From NCBI RefSeq assembly GCF_002968335.2, contig NZ_CP134398.1, positions 3,224,001 to 3,288,000 of the forward strand: DNA of 64,000 nt, read 5' to 3'. Below are positions 9,531 through 18,649 of the stretch, piece after piece. Under the pieces are notes generated by a model. The model saw only the letters and a program-made list of their open reading frames with translations, searched no databases and had not been told where the DNA came from. A program made the position numbers and the translations under genes. Within the stretch, counting starts at the first letter, position 1; each line of letters begins with the position of its first letter. Source of the DNA: Mycobacterium sp. ITM-2016-00316. Lineage in GTDB: Bacteria; Actinomycetota; Actinomycetes; Mycobacteriales; Mycobacteriaceae.

Positions 9531-11908
9531 GGTGTGCTCCTCTGGTCGGTGGTGCTCTCGGAAGGCACGCGAGGTTCGAACGGTCCTTCGCTTTCGAACA
9601 GAACCTTGTCGGCGATGAGCCGGTCGATCTCGTCGTTGTCCAAGCCGAGTGCCCGGTGGGCGATATCGCGGGTGTGCTCCCCGGCCACCGGTGCCGGGCG
9701 CAGTTCGCCGCGCGGAATCGTGCGGAACGGCGCGGGTCCGGTCTCGCTGGGCATCGGCTCGTCGAAAAGCGGATGCTCCAGATCGGTGTAGAGCGACCGG
9801 AACTGCAGCTGTACATCGTCGAGCACATCACCCGGCCGGTTCATCGGCCCGGCCGGGAGGCCGGCGCCCTGCAGTTCCTCGGTGAGGACGTGCTTGTCCC
9901 GGCTGACGGTGTACGCACCGAGAATGGCGCTCAGCGCGGCGGCGTCGGCGGGCAGGTCGATACCGATGAGGGCCGCCAGGGTTGCGCGGTCGTGCTCGTC
10001 GCGCACCGAGATGACGCACCATTCGTCCTCCCCGGCGCACGGGCACACCGCGTGTACGGCGGGGTCCTCGGTGAGCGGCAGCCCGGCCTGCGCAGCGGCC
10101 TCGGCGACGTATGCCACGGCCAGTTGGTTGACCGCCACCTCGGCCTGCGAGATATGCACGTGCGCACCGCTTCCGGTGCGTTCCCGGTGGATCAGTGCGG
10201 CCAGGGTGGCGATCGCGGTGATCCTGGCCGCCACGTGATCGGGGAAGATCGTGGTCGCATCGAAGAACTGATCGGCCCGCGAACCCGCACCCCGCCACAG
10301 CCGCGTGACACCGGTGGTGGCGCGCACCAACGGGCCGTAGCCCATCCGGTCGCTCCACGGCCCGGTGTCGCCGAACGCGCTGCTCTCGGCCAGCACCACC
10401 GTGGGGTTCAGCGCGCGCAGGGCTTCGAAGGAGAACCCCAGTGCCGCAAGAGTTCCCGGTTTGAAGTTGGCGAATACGGCGTCGGTGCGCCCGACCAGCC
10501 TGCCAAAGATCTCGGCACCTTCCGGTCGGCGCAGGTCCACCCCGAAGCTCAGTTCGTTGCGGTGGGTCAACGCCCACGACGAACTCATCGCCTGCCCCGG
10601 CGCGGTCTGACGCAACCCGTCGGGGTAGGCCGCACTCTCCACCTTGACCACCCGGGCTCCCAGGTCGGCGAACAACCGGCCGAGTTCACCGCCGGCGACG
10701 ATCACCCCCAGATCCAGAATCCGCAGTCCGTCGAACGGACGTTTCCCGCTCTTGCGCGGCCGGCCGAGAGTGTTGGTCGGGCCCAACCACTCGGGCACCG
10801 CGTCCTCGGCCACCGATGCGTTCAGACCGCGGTGGGTGCCGTCGACGACGAACGGGCCGACCGGCACCGCCACGGTGCCGCCGGCCACCGGCAGCGGCGC
10901 CAGGGCACCGACGGCACGGAAATGCTCGGAGGCCAGCGCCTCGGCCGGCGTCTGCACCGCGGCGATCGGCACGCCCCGCGACTGCCCCTGCGCCACCAGA
11001 TCGGCCATGGTCTCGGGCGCGAACAAAGCCGCTATCGCCGCATTCAGCGGTACGGACGCGGCGAATCGCGCCGCGATCGAATCGAATTCGGGCCCACTGA
11101 ACTCCTCGGGTTCACCGAGCCAGGCCCGCATACCGCGCCATTGCCGCGCCGAGAGCAGACAGATCCGGACGTACCCGTCGCGACACGGGAACGTCGGATA
11201 GATCTGCTGGTTGCGGGGCCGGCCGCGCCAGCCGCCGGAGCGCTTCAGACCGGACGCCGCCTGCCCCTGCGAGCCGAACGGCGGGTCGAGTGCCTGCACC
11301 ACGGCCTCGAAGCGGGAGAAGTCGATGTAGTCGCCGCCACCGTGGCGCAGCCGGTGGTAGTAGGCGGCCAGTACCGCCCACGCCGCCTGCGCCGCCGCCG
11401 TCGCCGACGCGATGCCGATCGGCGGCAGCACCGGTGTCCCGGTGGCCGGGCCGGAACGCGACAGCGCGGTCGACATCGCGTAGAACACCGCGTCGGTGCC
11501 CACCCAGGACCGGTAGGGCCCGTCGGCCCCGAAATCGGTGACCGACAGCGCCACCAGATCGGGATGGCGGTCGGCGAGCTCGGCGCAGGAAGCGCCGAAG
11601 GCACCGGTCAGGTGGCTGCCGGCGGCGACAAGGATGTCCGCGCCTGCGACCAGTTCGTCGAATCGGCGCCGGTCCGACTCCTCGGCGGGATCCAGCGTCG
11701 TGCAGCGCTTGTTGGCGTTGTTGAGGGCGAACGGCACGCTGGTGTCACCCACCAACGGTGCGGCACTCCGGTCGCGGTCGTCGCCGGGCAGTGCGATCTT
11801 GAGCACGTCGGCACCCAGATCGGCCAGTAGCCGGGTGACTGCCGCGGCATCGGCGCCTGCGAGGTCGAGCACCCGCACGCCGCCCAGCAGTGGCCCCTGC
11901 GCCGTCAC
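9527..11908 (-). CDS. Fused double CaiB/BaiF (family III) CoA-transferase
   Basis: A 793-residue protein made of two family III CoA-transferase halves, about residues 8-340 and 390-790, which move CoA between carboxylic acids. Family III enzymes use a conserved Asp that forms an anhydride with the acid. By alignment of the flanking helix the C-terminal half keeps it (Asp557, in FPDHVAAR), whereas the N-terminal half has Ser168 at that place (GIASATAA). The single chain may therefore act as a pseudo-dimer with one working site. The GTG start at 11908 has a GAGGA site. First gene of the leftward operon with the aldehyde dehydrogenase and thiolase-like genes. Confidence 0.88.
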   Translation of the reverse strand: MTAQGPLLGGVRVLDLAGADAAAVTRLLADLGADVLKIALPGDDRDRSAAPLVGDTSVPFALNNANKRCTTLDPAEESDRRRFDELVAGADILVAAGSHLTGAFGASCAELADRHPDLVALSVTDFGADGPYRSWVGTDAVFYAMSTALSRSGPATGTPVLPPIGIASATAAAQAAWAVLAAYYHRLRHGGGDYIDFSRFEAVVQALDPPFGSQGQAASGLKRSGGWRGRPRNQQIYPTFPCRDGYVRICLLSARQWRGMRAWLGEPEEFSGPEFDSIAARFAASVPLNAAIAALFAPETMADLVAQGQSRGVPIAAVQTPAEALASEHFRAVGALAPLPVAGGTVAVPVGPFVVDGTHRGLNASVAEDAVPEWLGPTNTLGRPRKSGKRPFDGLRILDLGVIVAGGELGRLFADLGARVVKVESAAYPDGLRQTAPGQAMSSSWALTHRNELSFGVDLRRPEGAEIFGRLVGRTDAVFANFKPGTLAALGFSFEALRALNPTVVLAESSAFGDTGPWSDRMGYGPLVRATTGVTRLWRGAGSRADQFFDATTIFPDHVAARITAIATLAALIHRERTGSGAHVHISQAEVAVNQLAVAYVAEAAAQAGLPLTEDPAVHAVCPCAGEDEWCVISVRDEHDRATLAALIGIDLPADAAALSAILGAYTVSRDKHVLTEELQGAGLPAGPMNRPGDVLDDVQLQFRSLYTDLEHPLFDEPMPSETGPAPFRTIPRGELRPAPVAGEHTRDIAHRALGLDNDEIDRLIADKVLFESEGPFEPRVPSESTTDQRSTP

Positions 11909-11992
11909 CGCGTCATCCTCAGCACGCTCGACACCATAGCGTGTCAGTTCGCTAACTTAGGTAGACAACCACGGCACGTACACTTACAACCA

Positions 11993-12769
11993 ATGTCTGA
12001 CGCCGGCGCGGTGGCTTCACCGATCGAAATGCCTGCCCATCCGCTGGTTGGGCAGCTGTCGGCGCTGCACCATTTCCGGGTCTACGTCGATGTGGGTGTC
12101 GTCGTGGTGGTGCTCGCCCTCACCAATCTCGTGGCGCATTTCACCACGCCGTGGGCCAATGTCGTGATCGTGCCCGCCGCCGCGGTCGGTCTGGTCATCC
12201 TGGTGCGCTCGCGCGGTCTCGACTGGTCCGAGCTCGGCCTGGGCCGCGAGCAGTGGCGCTCGGGTGCCGGCTACGCCGCCGCTGTCGTGGGGATCGTGCT
12301 GCTGGTTATCGCGATCGGCGCCCTGCTGCCGTGGACGCGTCCGATGTTCATGAACAACCACTACGCGACGCTGTCCGGCGCGCTGCTGGCGTCGATGGTG
12401 ATCATCCCGCTGCAGACCGTCATCCCCGAGGAATTGGCCTTTCGCGGTGTGCTGCACGGTGCGCTGGACCGCGCCTGGGGCGTCCGCGGAGTGGCCGCCG
12501 CCGGATCGCTGTTGTTCGGCCTCTGGCACATCGCCAGCTCATTCGGACTCACCAGCGGCAATGTCGGGTTTTCCCGCATCCTCGGTGGCGGCGTGTTCGG
12601 CATGGTGGCCGGCGTCGTCGGTGCGGTGATCGCGACCGCAGCGGCCGGTTTCGTGTTCACCTGGCTGCGCCGGCGCAGTGGCAGTCTGATCGCGCCGATC
12701 GCACTGCACTGGTCACTGAACGGGATGGGCGCACTGGCCGCCGCGCTCGTGTGGCACGCGTCCACCTGA
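11993..12769 (+). CDS. CPBP (Abi/CAAX-like) family intramembrane metalloprotease
   Basis: A 258-residue integral membrane protein with about seven to eight hydrophobic segments. The CPBP active-site motifs are present: EE at 146-147 with Arg151 (PEELAFRG), His179 in FGLWHI, and a late HWSLN. Relatives include type II CAAX prenyl proteases and bacteriocin-immunity proteins. The substrate in mycobacteria is unknown. It is transcribed away from the CoA-transferase operon, sharing an 84-bp promoter region. Confidence 0.85.
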   Translation: MSDAGAVASPIEMPAHPLVGQLSALHHFRVYVDVGVVVVVLALTNLVAHFTTPWANVVIVPAAAVGLVILVRSRGLDWSELGLGREQWRSGAGYAAAVVGIVLLVIAIGALLPWTRPMFMNNHYATLSGALLASMVIIPLQTVIPEELAFRGVLHGALDRAWGVRGVAAAGSLLFGLWHIASSFGLTSGNVGFSRILGGGVFGMVAGVVGAVIATAAAGFVFTWLRRRSGSLIAPIALHWSLNGMGALAAALVWHAST

Positions 12770-12788
12770 GCGCGGCACCCGCGCCTGA

Positions 12789-13091
12789 TCAGGACTTTTT
12801 GCGGATGAGACCGACGATCCACAACAGCAGCACTGCACCAAGTAGCGAGGTGAAAAAGGTGAACCAGCGGCGGCCCTCAATGACATCGACGCCGAGTCTT
12901 TCCAGCAGGAATCCACCCAAGAAACCGCCGATAATGCCGACAACGATGTTCAGCACGATGCCTTGACCACCGCCGCGCACGATCTTGCCAGCCAACCAAC
13001 CCGCGATCCCGCCGATGACGATGTAGCTCAGCCAGCTCACAGCCGTCGGCGGCGCAAAAGCCAAATACTCTTGGGCGGCAAAGATACTCAT
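12789..13091 (-). CDS. GlsB/YeaQ/YmgE (transglycosylase-associated) membrane protein
   Basis: A 100-residue membrane protein with Gly-rich helices (SWLSYIVIGGIAGWLAGKIV, then VVGIIGGFLGGFLL), matching the transglycosylase-associated family PF04226, which is stress-linked but of unknown activity. The ATG at 13091 was chosen because the family motif starts soon after it; the longer frame to 13163 would overlap the neighbour. It starts 5 bp after the stop of the similar gene at 13097-13360, so the two form a leftward pair downstream of apa. Confidence 0.8.
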   Translation of the reverse strand: MSIFAAQEYLAFAPPTAVSWLSYIVIGGIAGWLAGKIVRGGGQGIVLNIVVGIIGGFLGGFLLERLGVDVIEGRRWFTFFTSLLGAVLLLWIVGLIRKKS

Positions 13092-13096
13092 TCTGG

Positions 13097-13360
13097 CTAT
13101 TTCTTGGTCGCCGCGGTGTAGCCCAAGGTAAGAACCGCGGCAGCAGCGATGCTGATTGCCCACCTGATCCAGTCGATACCGCCGGTATTGGCGTTCCCCT
13201 CGCTAGCGATTAGGCCCCAGGCCCAATAACCAATGAGGGCACCGGCGACGCCGAGGACGATGGTGATCACCCACCCGATCGACTGCTTGCCAGGAATGAC
13301 CAGACGCGCCAGCACGCCGATCACTGCGCCAAAGATGATGGTTCCGATGATGGTGCCCAT
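13097..13360 (-). CDS. Small GlsB/YeaQ-like membrane protein
   Basis: An 87-residue protein with three predicted membrane helices: IIGTIIFGAVIGVLARLVIP, a GWVITIVLGVAGALIGYWAW segment, and a C-terminal ISIAAAAVLTLGY. The first helix plus PGKQ is typical of GlsB/YeaQ proteins. A strong ribosome site (GGGAGGATG) precedes the ATG at 13360. It is co-oriented with, and 5 bp upstream of, a second member of the same family, suggesting a heterotypic membrane pair. Function is not known. Confidence 0.78.
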   Translation of the reverse strand: MGTIIGTIIFGAVIGVLARLVIPGKQSIGWVITIVLGVAGALIGYWAWGLIASEGNANTGGIDWIRWAISIAAAAVLTLGYTAATKK

Positions 13361-13479
13361 GAGACATCCTCCCCGGGCCCGACATGGCCGCCAGGCCCAT
13401 ATCTATGGATTACCGACTCAAGGTAACGATCATGCCCGCGAAACGGGCACGATCTCCCATCGCCGCAGTGAACACGCAA

Positions 13480-13547
13480 CGCAATGTCGCCCCGAGGAGG
13501 CCGCTGCGGATGTATATCCGCGCCGCGGCCCTCAGAGCGACATTGCG
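13480..13547. repeat. Intergenic palindrome, family A copy 1 (apa downstream)
   Basis: An imperfect 68-bp palindrome whose outer arms read CGCAATGTCGC and GCGACATTGCG, with GC-rich inner arms and a centre GGATGTATATCC. It lies 14 bp after the apa stop and probably terminates apa. The same outer arms and an ATAT centre recur at 26946-27011, so the two copies belong to one dispersed family. Confidence 0.65.
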
Positions 13548-13560
13548 ATGGTCAGCGCAA

Positions 13561-14538
13561 TTACGCCGGCAGCATCCCGGGGGCGCTGTTCGGATCGACG
13601 GGCACCGGGACACCGACGCCGGGACGCGGCGGCGGCGCGTTGGGATCGGGCGGGGGCGCGTTCGGATCCGGCGGCGGCGGAGGCGCGTTCGGGTCCGGCG
13701 GTGGCGGCGGTGGCGGCGGGCTCCACGGCCGGATCGACTGGGCCAGCGTCACCGCGGCACCCTTGTCCACCGGGTTGTTGGCCGTACCGAGCCACACCAC
13801 GAACCAGCGCTCGGGTGCGCGCTGACCGCGGGCAGCCGCGGTGGGGGCACCGACCACACCGGCCCAGATCTGTCCGGTCGGCTTGCTGGTGTCGGTGAAT
13901 TTCACCTCGTAGTAGGAGGCGGTGCCGGTGAGATCACCAGCCGTCAGCGGCACGGTCTCTTGGCCGAGCCGGGTCCCCGGGAACGGCATGAAGAACTCGC
14001 CCATGTCGGAGGCCAGTCGGGCTGCCGCCTTGGCGTTGTCGGCCTCGGAACCGGCGAACAGCTTCATGTCGAGGCGGCCCAGCAGCACGCTGGTGTCGTT
14101 CGGCGGCTGCTCGGTACCGGGCGGCGGGATCTTGGTCAGCAGCGCCTGCCCGTAGGACAACTGGGTGGCGTCGGCCACCTTCCAGCCCTCGGGCAGGAGA
14201 TAGCTGAAACCACCGGGAGCGTTGTTGACGCGGCCCGGCTCCGGCTCCGGCGGCGGGGGCGGAGCGTTGGGGTCGACGGGCGGTGCGTTCGGATCGGGCG
14301 GCGGGGGCGGCACGCCCGGCGGCAGAGGTGCAGCGGGCGGCGGCGGAGCGTTGGGATCGGCCGGCGGGGGCGGCGGCGTCGGTTCAGCGGGGGCGGGGGC
14401 CGGCGCGGGTGGCACCGGTTCCGCGTGCGACACCGCGACCGGAAGGGTCAGGGCCGCCGCGGACGCAACCGCTACAGCGACCGTAAGCCTCTTGCCGAGC
14501 CGCTTGCGGTGTGAGGAATTCACGTCCGACTGATCCAT
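13561..14538 (-). CDS. apa: Alanine/proline-rich secreted glycoprotein Apa (fibronectin-attachment protein)
   Basis: Secreted, O-mannosylated surface antigen of mycobacteria (Rv1860 type, 45/47 kDa antigen) that binds fibronectin. The 325 residues comprise a signal peptide with probable cleavage after SHA at residue 39, a Pro/Ala-rich N-terminal region with DPNAPPP repeats, a central folded domain (about 100-265, starting [15 protein letters not shown]), and a second proline-rich tail with repeated DPNAPPP units. The repeats make the flanking DNA low-complexity. TAGTTT seven bases upstream of the ATG could be a -10 for a leaderless mRNA. Confidence 0.94.
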   Translation of the reverse strand: MDQSDVNSSHRKRLGKRLTVAVAVASAAALTLPVAVSHAEPVPPAPAPAPAEPTPPPPPADPNAPPPPAAPLPPGVPPPPPDPNAPPVDPNAPPPPPEPEPGRVNNAPGGFSYLLPEGWKVADATQLSYGQALLTKIPPPGTEQPPNDTSVLLGRLDMKLFAGSEADNAKAAARLASDMGEFFMPFPGTRLGQETVPLTAGDLTGTASYYEVKFTDTSKPTGQIWAGVVGAPTAAARGQRAPERWFVVWLGTANNPVDKGAAVTLAQSIRPWSPPPPPPPPDPNAPPPPPDPNAPPPDPNAPPPRPGVGVPVPVDPNSAPGMLPA

Positions 14539-14873
14539 GGTGAAGAAACTACCGTGTTACGGCCGTGACGCAAGTGTGAGTTGCTCATTGACTGCCAAGC
14601 TGAGATGTTGCTGCGAACCTTTAAAGCCTACGCAGACGCCGGTGCGCAGCGTTGCTGAATTTACGAGCCCGCGACGGAGTCCACCGATGGCGCTCGGGTG
14701 TGCCGTCCGCGCCCCGGTGGGGTTCTCACTCCGTACGTCGCCGCCGCCCCGCGTTCCGTTACGCGACGTTGCCGGCCACCCGCACGCCCGGCGCGTCTGA
14801 TTTCCCCCACCTAGCTACTGTCCAGTAACATGACCGTCACTCGCTGGCTTCAGCGCTGAACCAAGGAGATCCC
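14539..14873. other. Gene-free divergent promoter region (apa / SDR)
   Basis: These 335 bp between the divergent apa and SDR genes hold no convincing gene. On the apa side there is a possible -10 at 14546-14551 (AAACTA on the + strand) and two GTNAC half sites four bases apart at about 14555-14568. On the SDR side a short inverted repeat TACTgtccAGTA lies near 14816-14828, and a good ribosome site (AAGGAG) precedes the SDR. I found no long hairpin or RNA element. Confidence 0.5.
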
Positions 14874-15545
14874 ATGGAGTTGCTCGTCACCGGTGGCGAT
14901 ACCGAACTGGGCCGTGTCATCGCAAGCGGGTTCCGCGACGAGGGCCACAACGTGGTGATCGCCGGTGCGCAGCGCGCCGAGCTCGAAGTGGCGGCCAAGG
15001 AACTCGATGTCGACTATGTGGTCTTCGACAACAACGATCCAGCCAGCCTCGAAGCCGCCCGCGGCGCCTTCCCGCAGCACCTCGACGGCATCATCAATGT
15101 GCCCGCCCCGCGCTGGGACGCCGGCGACCCCCGCACCCACACGCTGACCGACCGTGCGTCGGCCTGGCGCCACGCGCTGGACACCACGGTCTTGTCCGCG
15201 GTCCTGACGGTGTCGATTTTGGGCGACCAGCTGAGTTCGGGCGGCTCGATCGTCAACGTGGTGGCGTCGAATCCCGCCGACGGCAGCGCCGATGCCGCCA
15301 TCAAGGCGGCGCTGTCGAACTGGACCTCCGGCCAAGCCGCCCACTTCGGCGTCCGCGGCATCACGATCAACCTCGTCGCCGCCGGCCGTGGCGTCGACCC
15401 CGGCTACGACGGCCTCGGCGGCTCCCCCACCACGACCGCCGACGAAATCACCCGTCTGGCACTGTTTCTCACCACCCCGGCGGCCAGGCACATCACCGGC
15501 GAGACGCTGCACGTCAGCCAGGGCGCGCTCGCCAACTTCGGCTGA
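14874..15545 (+). CDS. Short-chain dehydrogenase-fold protein with altered active site
   Basis: A 223-residue SDR-fold protein, syntenic with Rv1856c. The N-terminal nucleotide motif is unusual but recognisable (VTGGDTELGR), and the C-terminus has ARHITGETLHVSQGA, typical of SDRs. The catalytic YxxxK is DAAIK here: Asp140 replaces the Tyr while Lys144 stays. Classical dehydrogenase chemistry is therefore doubtful. The mycobacterial homologue, as I remember it, also lacks the Tyr, which points to a conserved variant rather than decay. AAGGAG lies 6 bp upstream of the ATG. Confidence 0.78.
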   Translation: MELLVTGGDTELGRVIASGFRDEGHNVVIAGAQRAELEVAAKELDVDYVVFDNNDPASLEAARGAFPQHLDGIINVPAPRWDAGDPRTHTLTDRASAWRHALDTTVLSAVLTVSILGDQLSSGGSIVNVVASNPADGSADAAIKAALSNWTSGQAAHFGVRGITINLVAAGRGVDPGYDGLGGSPTTTADEITRLALFLTTPAARHITGETLHVSQGALANFG

Positions 15546-15614
15546 GATATTCCCATGTTCGCCCCGAGCTAAAACGGGGTGACCGCTCCGCTTAGTTGTG
15601 GTTACGTGAGTCCC

Positions 15615-16541
15615 ATGGCGATTCGACTCGGACTCCAGATTCCCAACTTCTCCTACGGCACCAGCGTCTCCGAACTGTTCCCCACCGTCGTCGCGCAGGC
15701 GCAGGAAGCCGAGAATGCCGGCTTCGACTCGGTTTTCGTGATGGACCACTTCTATCAACTGCCCGGCCTCGGCGCGCCCGAGGAGCCGATGCTGGAGGCC
15801 TACACGGCACTCGGCGCACTGGCCACCGCCACCGAGCGGGTCCAACTGGGAACCTTGGTCACCGGTAACACCTACCGCAACCCCACGGTGCTGGCCAAGG
15901 CCATCACCACGCTGGACGTGATCAGCCAGGGCCGTGCCATCCTCGGCATCGGCACCGGCTGGTTCGAGCTGGAGCACGACAGCCTGGGCTTCGAGTTCGG
16001 CACCTTCACCGACCGCTTCAAGAAGCTCGACGAGGCCCTGCAGATCATCGTGCCGATGCTCAAGGGCGAGCGCGTGACGGTTGACGGCGCGTACTACAAG
16101 ACTCAGGAAGCCTTTGCCAATCCCCGCTTCCGCGAGCACATTCCGCTGATGATCGGCGGCAGCGGCGAGAAGAAGACCATCCCACTGGCCGCGCGGCACT
16201 TCGACCACCTCAACATCATCGCCGGTTTCGACGAGCTGCCCCGCAAGCTGGCCGTCGTCAAGGAGAACTGCGAGAAGATCGACCGCGACCCCGCCACGCT
16301 GGAGACCAGCATGCTGGTGGTGGCCTTGATCGGCGAGCAGTTCACCGCGGACATGATCCCCGACGACTTCAAACAGCAGGCGGTCTTCGGCACCCCCGAG
16401 CAGGTCGCCGAGCAGGTCAAGGAGAAGGTCTACGACGCCGGTGTCGACGGGGTGATCCTCAGCCCGGTGACGATGGGCGGTTATGTACCAGGTGGCGTCA
16501 CTGCGGTGGCCGAGGCATTGAAGCCGGTGATCGGCGGGTGA
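15615..16541 (+). CDS. LLM-class F420-dependent oxidoreductase
   Basis: A luciferase-like TIM-barrel enzyme of about 308 residues, syntenic with Rv1855c. F420-type features are the start IRLGLQIPNFSYG, FVMDHFYQLPG, the central GTGWFELEHDSLGFEFG and ERVTVDGAYYKTQEA with PLMIGGSGEKKT. It would use coenzyme F420 for a hydride transfer; the substrate is unknown. The ATG at 15615 is preferred because the family begins at MAIRLGL; an in-frame GTG at 15606 and a Met at 15579 are alternatives. It follows the SDR gene by 69 bp. Confidence 0.85.
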   Translation: MAIRLGLQIPNFSYGTSVSELFPTVVAQAQEAENAGFDSVFVMDHFYQLPGLGAPEEPMLEAYTALGALATATERVQLGTLVTGNTYRNPTVLAKAITTLDVISQGRAILGIGTGWFELEHDSLGFEFGTFTDRFKKLDEALQIIVPMLKGERVTVDGAYYKTQEAFANPRFREHIPLMIGGSGEKKTIPLAARHFDHLNIIAGFDELPRKLAVVKENCEKIDRDPATLETSMLVVALIGEQFTADMIPDDFKQQAVFGTPEQVAEQVKEKVYDAGVDGVILSPVTMGGYVPGGVTAVAEALKPVIGG

Positions 16542-16633
16542 AATCTTGGTCGGTGCGCCATCTCACCGCGCTGGTGGGATGGCCACCGACTACCCTAGGG
16601 TTGTATTGACAAAGTACTTCGCTAGGAGCAGAG

Positions 16634-18019
16634 ATGAGCCACCCGGGAGCTACGGCATCGGATCGGCACAAGGTCGTCATCGTCGGTTCGGGTTTCGGTG
16701 GATTGAACACCGCACAGGCACTCAAGCGTGCCGATGTCGATATCAAGTTGATCGCCCGTACCACCCACCACCTGTTCCAGCCGCTGCTGTATCAAGTGGC
16801 CACCGGAATCATCTCCGAGGGCGAGATCGCGCCGCCGACCCGGTTGATCCTGCGCAAGCAGGAGAACGCCCAGGTGTTGCTCGGTGACGTCACCCACGTC
16901 GACCTGGAGAACCAGACGATCGACTCTGTTCTGCTGGGTCATACCTACCGCACGCCCTACGACACGCTGGTCCTTGCCGCCGGTGCCGGTCAGTCGTACT
17001 TCGGCAACGATCATTTCGCCGAGTTCGCCCCCGGCATGAAGACGATCGATGACGCACTGGAGTTGCGCGGCCGCATCCTGGGCGCCTTCGAGCAGGCCGA
17101 GCGGTCGAGCGACCCGGAGCGCCGCAAGAAGCTGCTGACGTTCGTCGTCATCGGTGCCGGGCCGACCGGTGTGGAGATGGCCGGCCAGATCCAGGAACTG
17201 GCGGACCAGACGCTCAAGGGCAGCTTCCGGCATATCGATCCCACCGAGGCGCACGTCATCCTGCTCGACGCCGCCCCCGCAGTCCTGCCCCCGATGGGCG
17301 AGAAGCTCGGCCTCAAGGCCAAGGAGCGACTTGAGAAGATGGGCGTCGAGATCCAACTCAACGCCATGGTCACCGACGTCGATCGCAACGGCATCACCGT
17401 CAAGGACAAGGACGGCACCATCCGCCGGATCGAGTCGGCGTCCAAGGTGTGGTCGGCCGGTGTGCAGGCCAGCCCGCTGGGCAGGGATCTGGCCGCCCAG
17501 TCCGAGACCGAGATCGATCGCGCAGGCCGCGTCAAGGTCAACCCCGACCTGTCGATCCCCGGACACCCCAACGTGTTCGTGGTCGGCGATATGGCGTTCG
17601 TCGACGGTGTACCGGGTATGGCGCAGGGCGCCATCCAGGGCGCCAAGTACGTCGCCGCGATCATCAAGAACGAGGCCGCTGCGCGTGCCCACGGCACCAA
17701 GCCCAAGCCCCGGGTGCCGTTCAAGTACTTCGACAAGGGCTCGATGGCCACCGTGTCGAAGTGGAACGCCGTGGCCAAGGTCGGCAAGCTCGAGTTCGGC
17801 GGCTTCATCGCCTGGCTCGCGTGGCTGGGGCTGCACCTGATCTACCTGGTCGGCTTCAAGACCAAGATCGCCACCCTGCTCTCCTGGGCGGTGACGTTCC
17901 TGAGCCGCCAGCGTGGTCAGCTGACCATCACCGAGCAGCAGGCCTACGCCCGCACCAGGATCGAGGAACTCAAGGAGATCGCCGCCTCGGTACAGGAACG
18001 CGAGAAGGCGGCCAGCTAG
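16634..18019 (+). CDS. ndh: Type II NADH dehydrogenase
   Basis: Membrane-associated NDH-2 that oxidises NADH and reduces menaquinone without pumping protons; a main entry to the respiratory chain and linked to isoniazid response in mycobacteria. The 461 residues hold two Rossmann motifs (VVIVGSGFGGLN near residue 15 and VVIGAGPTGVEMAG near 172) and the FAD-binding VFVVGDMAFVDG. The C-terminal hydrophobic/amphipathic part (WLAWLGLHLIYLVGF) docks to the membrane. TAGGGT at 16596 could be its -10, and GCTAGGAG is a ribosome site. Its TAG stop overlaps the stop of convergent ureD by 4 bp (CTAG). Confidence 0.95.
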   Translation: MSHPGATASDRHKVVIVGSGFGGLNTAQALKRADVDIKLIARTTHHLFQPLLYQVATGIISEGEIAPPTRLILRKQENAQVLLGDVTHVDLENQTIDSVLLGHTYRTPYDTLVLAAGAGQSYFGNDHFAEFAPGMKTIDDALELRGRILGAFEQAERSSDPERRKKLLTFVVIGAGPTGVEMAGQIQELADQTLKGSFRHIDPTEAHVILLDAAPAVLPPMGEKLGLKAKERLEKMGVEIQLNAMVTDVDRNGITVKDKDGTIRRIESASKVWSAGVQASPLGRDLAAQSETEIDRAGRVKVNPDLSIPGHPNVFVVGDMAFVDGVPGMAQGAIQGAKYVAAIIKNEAAARAHGTKPKPRVPFKYFDKGSMATVSKWNAVAKVGKLEFGGFIAWLAWLGLHLIYLVGFKTKIATLLSWAVTFLSRQRGQLTITEQQAYARTRIEELKEIAASVQEREKAAS

Positions 18020-18648
18020 CCGCCCAATCGCTGTCCCTGCCACGTCGACAGACTGCCGCCACCGGCCAGCTCCAGGACGGTGCCGGGGCTGTCGAATCCG
18101 GTTTCCGGATAACGCAGTTCGCTGACACACGCCAGCGGTGTGCCCAGCTCGTCGTCGGCCACCGATCCCGCGCCCAGCTCCACCCGGTGCCGTAGCAGCG
18201 GCGTGCCGTCTGCATCGGCATGCAGCGCCGAGGTCCAGAACCCTTGGTCCTCACCGGTTCTGCCGATCTGCACGCTCTCGCGCACCCGTGCCGTCGCGGT
18301 CCCGCCCACCCGCAACCGGGTGCTGGTGTGGTGGCGCGCGCCGCCCGCCACGACAGTGGGCTGGGGATCGAGGTCGAGCTCACCTGCCACCTCCAGATCC
18401 CAGAAGCTGTGCGACACCACGCTTCCCGCACCCGGGAGCGCGACGCTGGCCGCGACACTGCGCACCCGCAGCCGCGCGCCGGCCTCCACGACGATCCGCA
18501 CCGAGATGACATCCCCGCCCAGCGGTGTCGCCGCGGCCGACAGCAGGTGTACGGCGTCGGGCTCGGTGCGACGCGCGGCGAGCCCGCCCGCGCATTCGAT
18601 GTGCGGGCCGCGGCCGGGCCGGGCCACCAACAAGACGTCGGAACGCAT
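18016..18648 (-). CDS. ureD: Urease accessory protein UreD
   Basis: Accessory protein (210 residues) that binds apo-urease and forms the scaffold for UreF and UreG during nickel insertion. It matches the short mycobacterial UreD type, starting MRSDVLLVARPGRGP and containing VSHSFWDLEVAGELDLDPQPTVV. The ATG at 18648 lies one base after the ureG stop, so translation is coupled. It is the last gene of the leftward urease operon and overlaps the ndh stop by four bases. Confidence 0.87.
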   Translation of the reverse strand: MRSDVLLVARPGRGPHIECAGGLAARRTEPDAVHLLSAAATPLGGDVISVRIVVEAGARLRVRSVAASVALPGAGSVVSHSFWDLEVAGELDLDPQPTVVAGGARHHTSTRLRVGGTATARVRESVQIGRTGEDQGFWTSALHADADGTPLLRHRVELGAGSVADDELGTPLACVSELRYPETGFDSPGTVLELAGGGSLSTWQGQRLGG

Positions 18649-18649
18649 C

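Noticed and set aside
9656..11830. 724-codon plus-strand frame opposite the CoA-transferase gene
   Set aside because: Composition is typical of an antisense shadow; the minus strand encodes a clear two-domain CoA-transferase.
11940..11965. Palindrome in the CoA-transferase promoter
   Set aside because: AGTTCGCTAACT is only partly symmetric and does not fit KstR or other consensus.
13600..13730. Tandem repeats suggesting a CRISPR or VNTR
   Set aside because: They are the DPNAPPP coding repeats of apa, short and continuous with no spacers.
14537..14800. 87-codon plus-strand frame in the apa upstream region
   Set aside because: Cys/Arg/Pro-rich, no ribosome site, and starts on the reverse complement of the apa start; probably not coding.
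16606..16611. TTGACA as a -35 for ndh
   Set aside because: There is no -10 at the right distance before the start; TAGGGT at 16596 is a better candidate.
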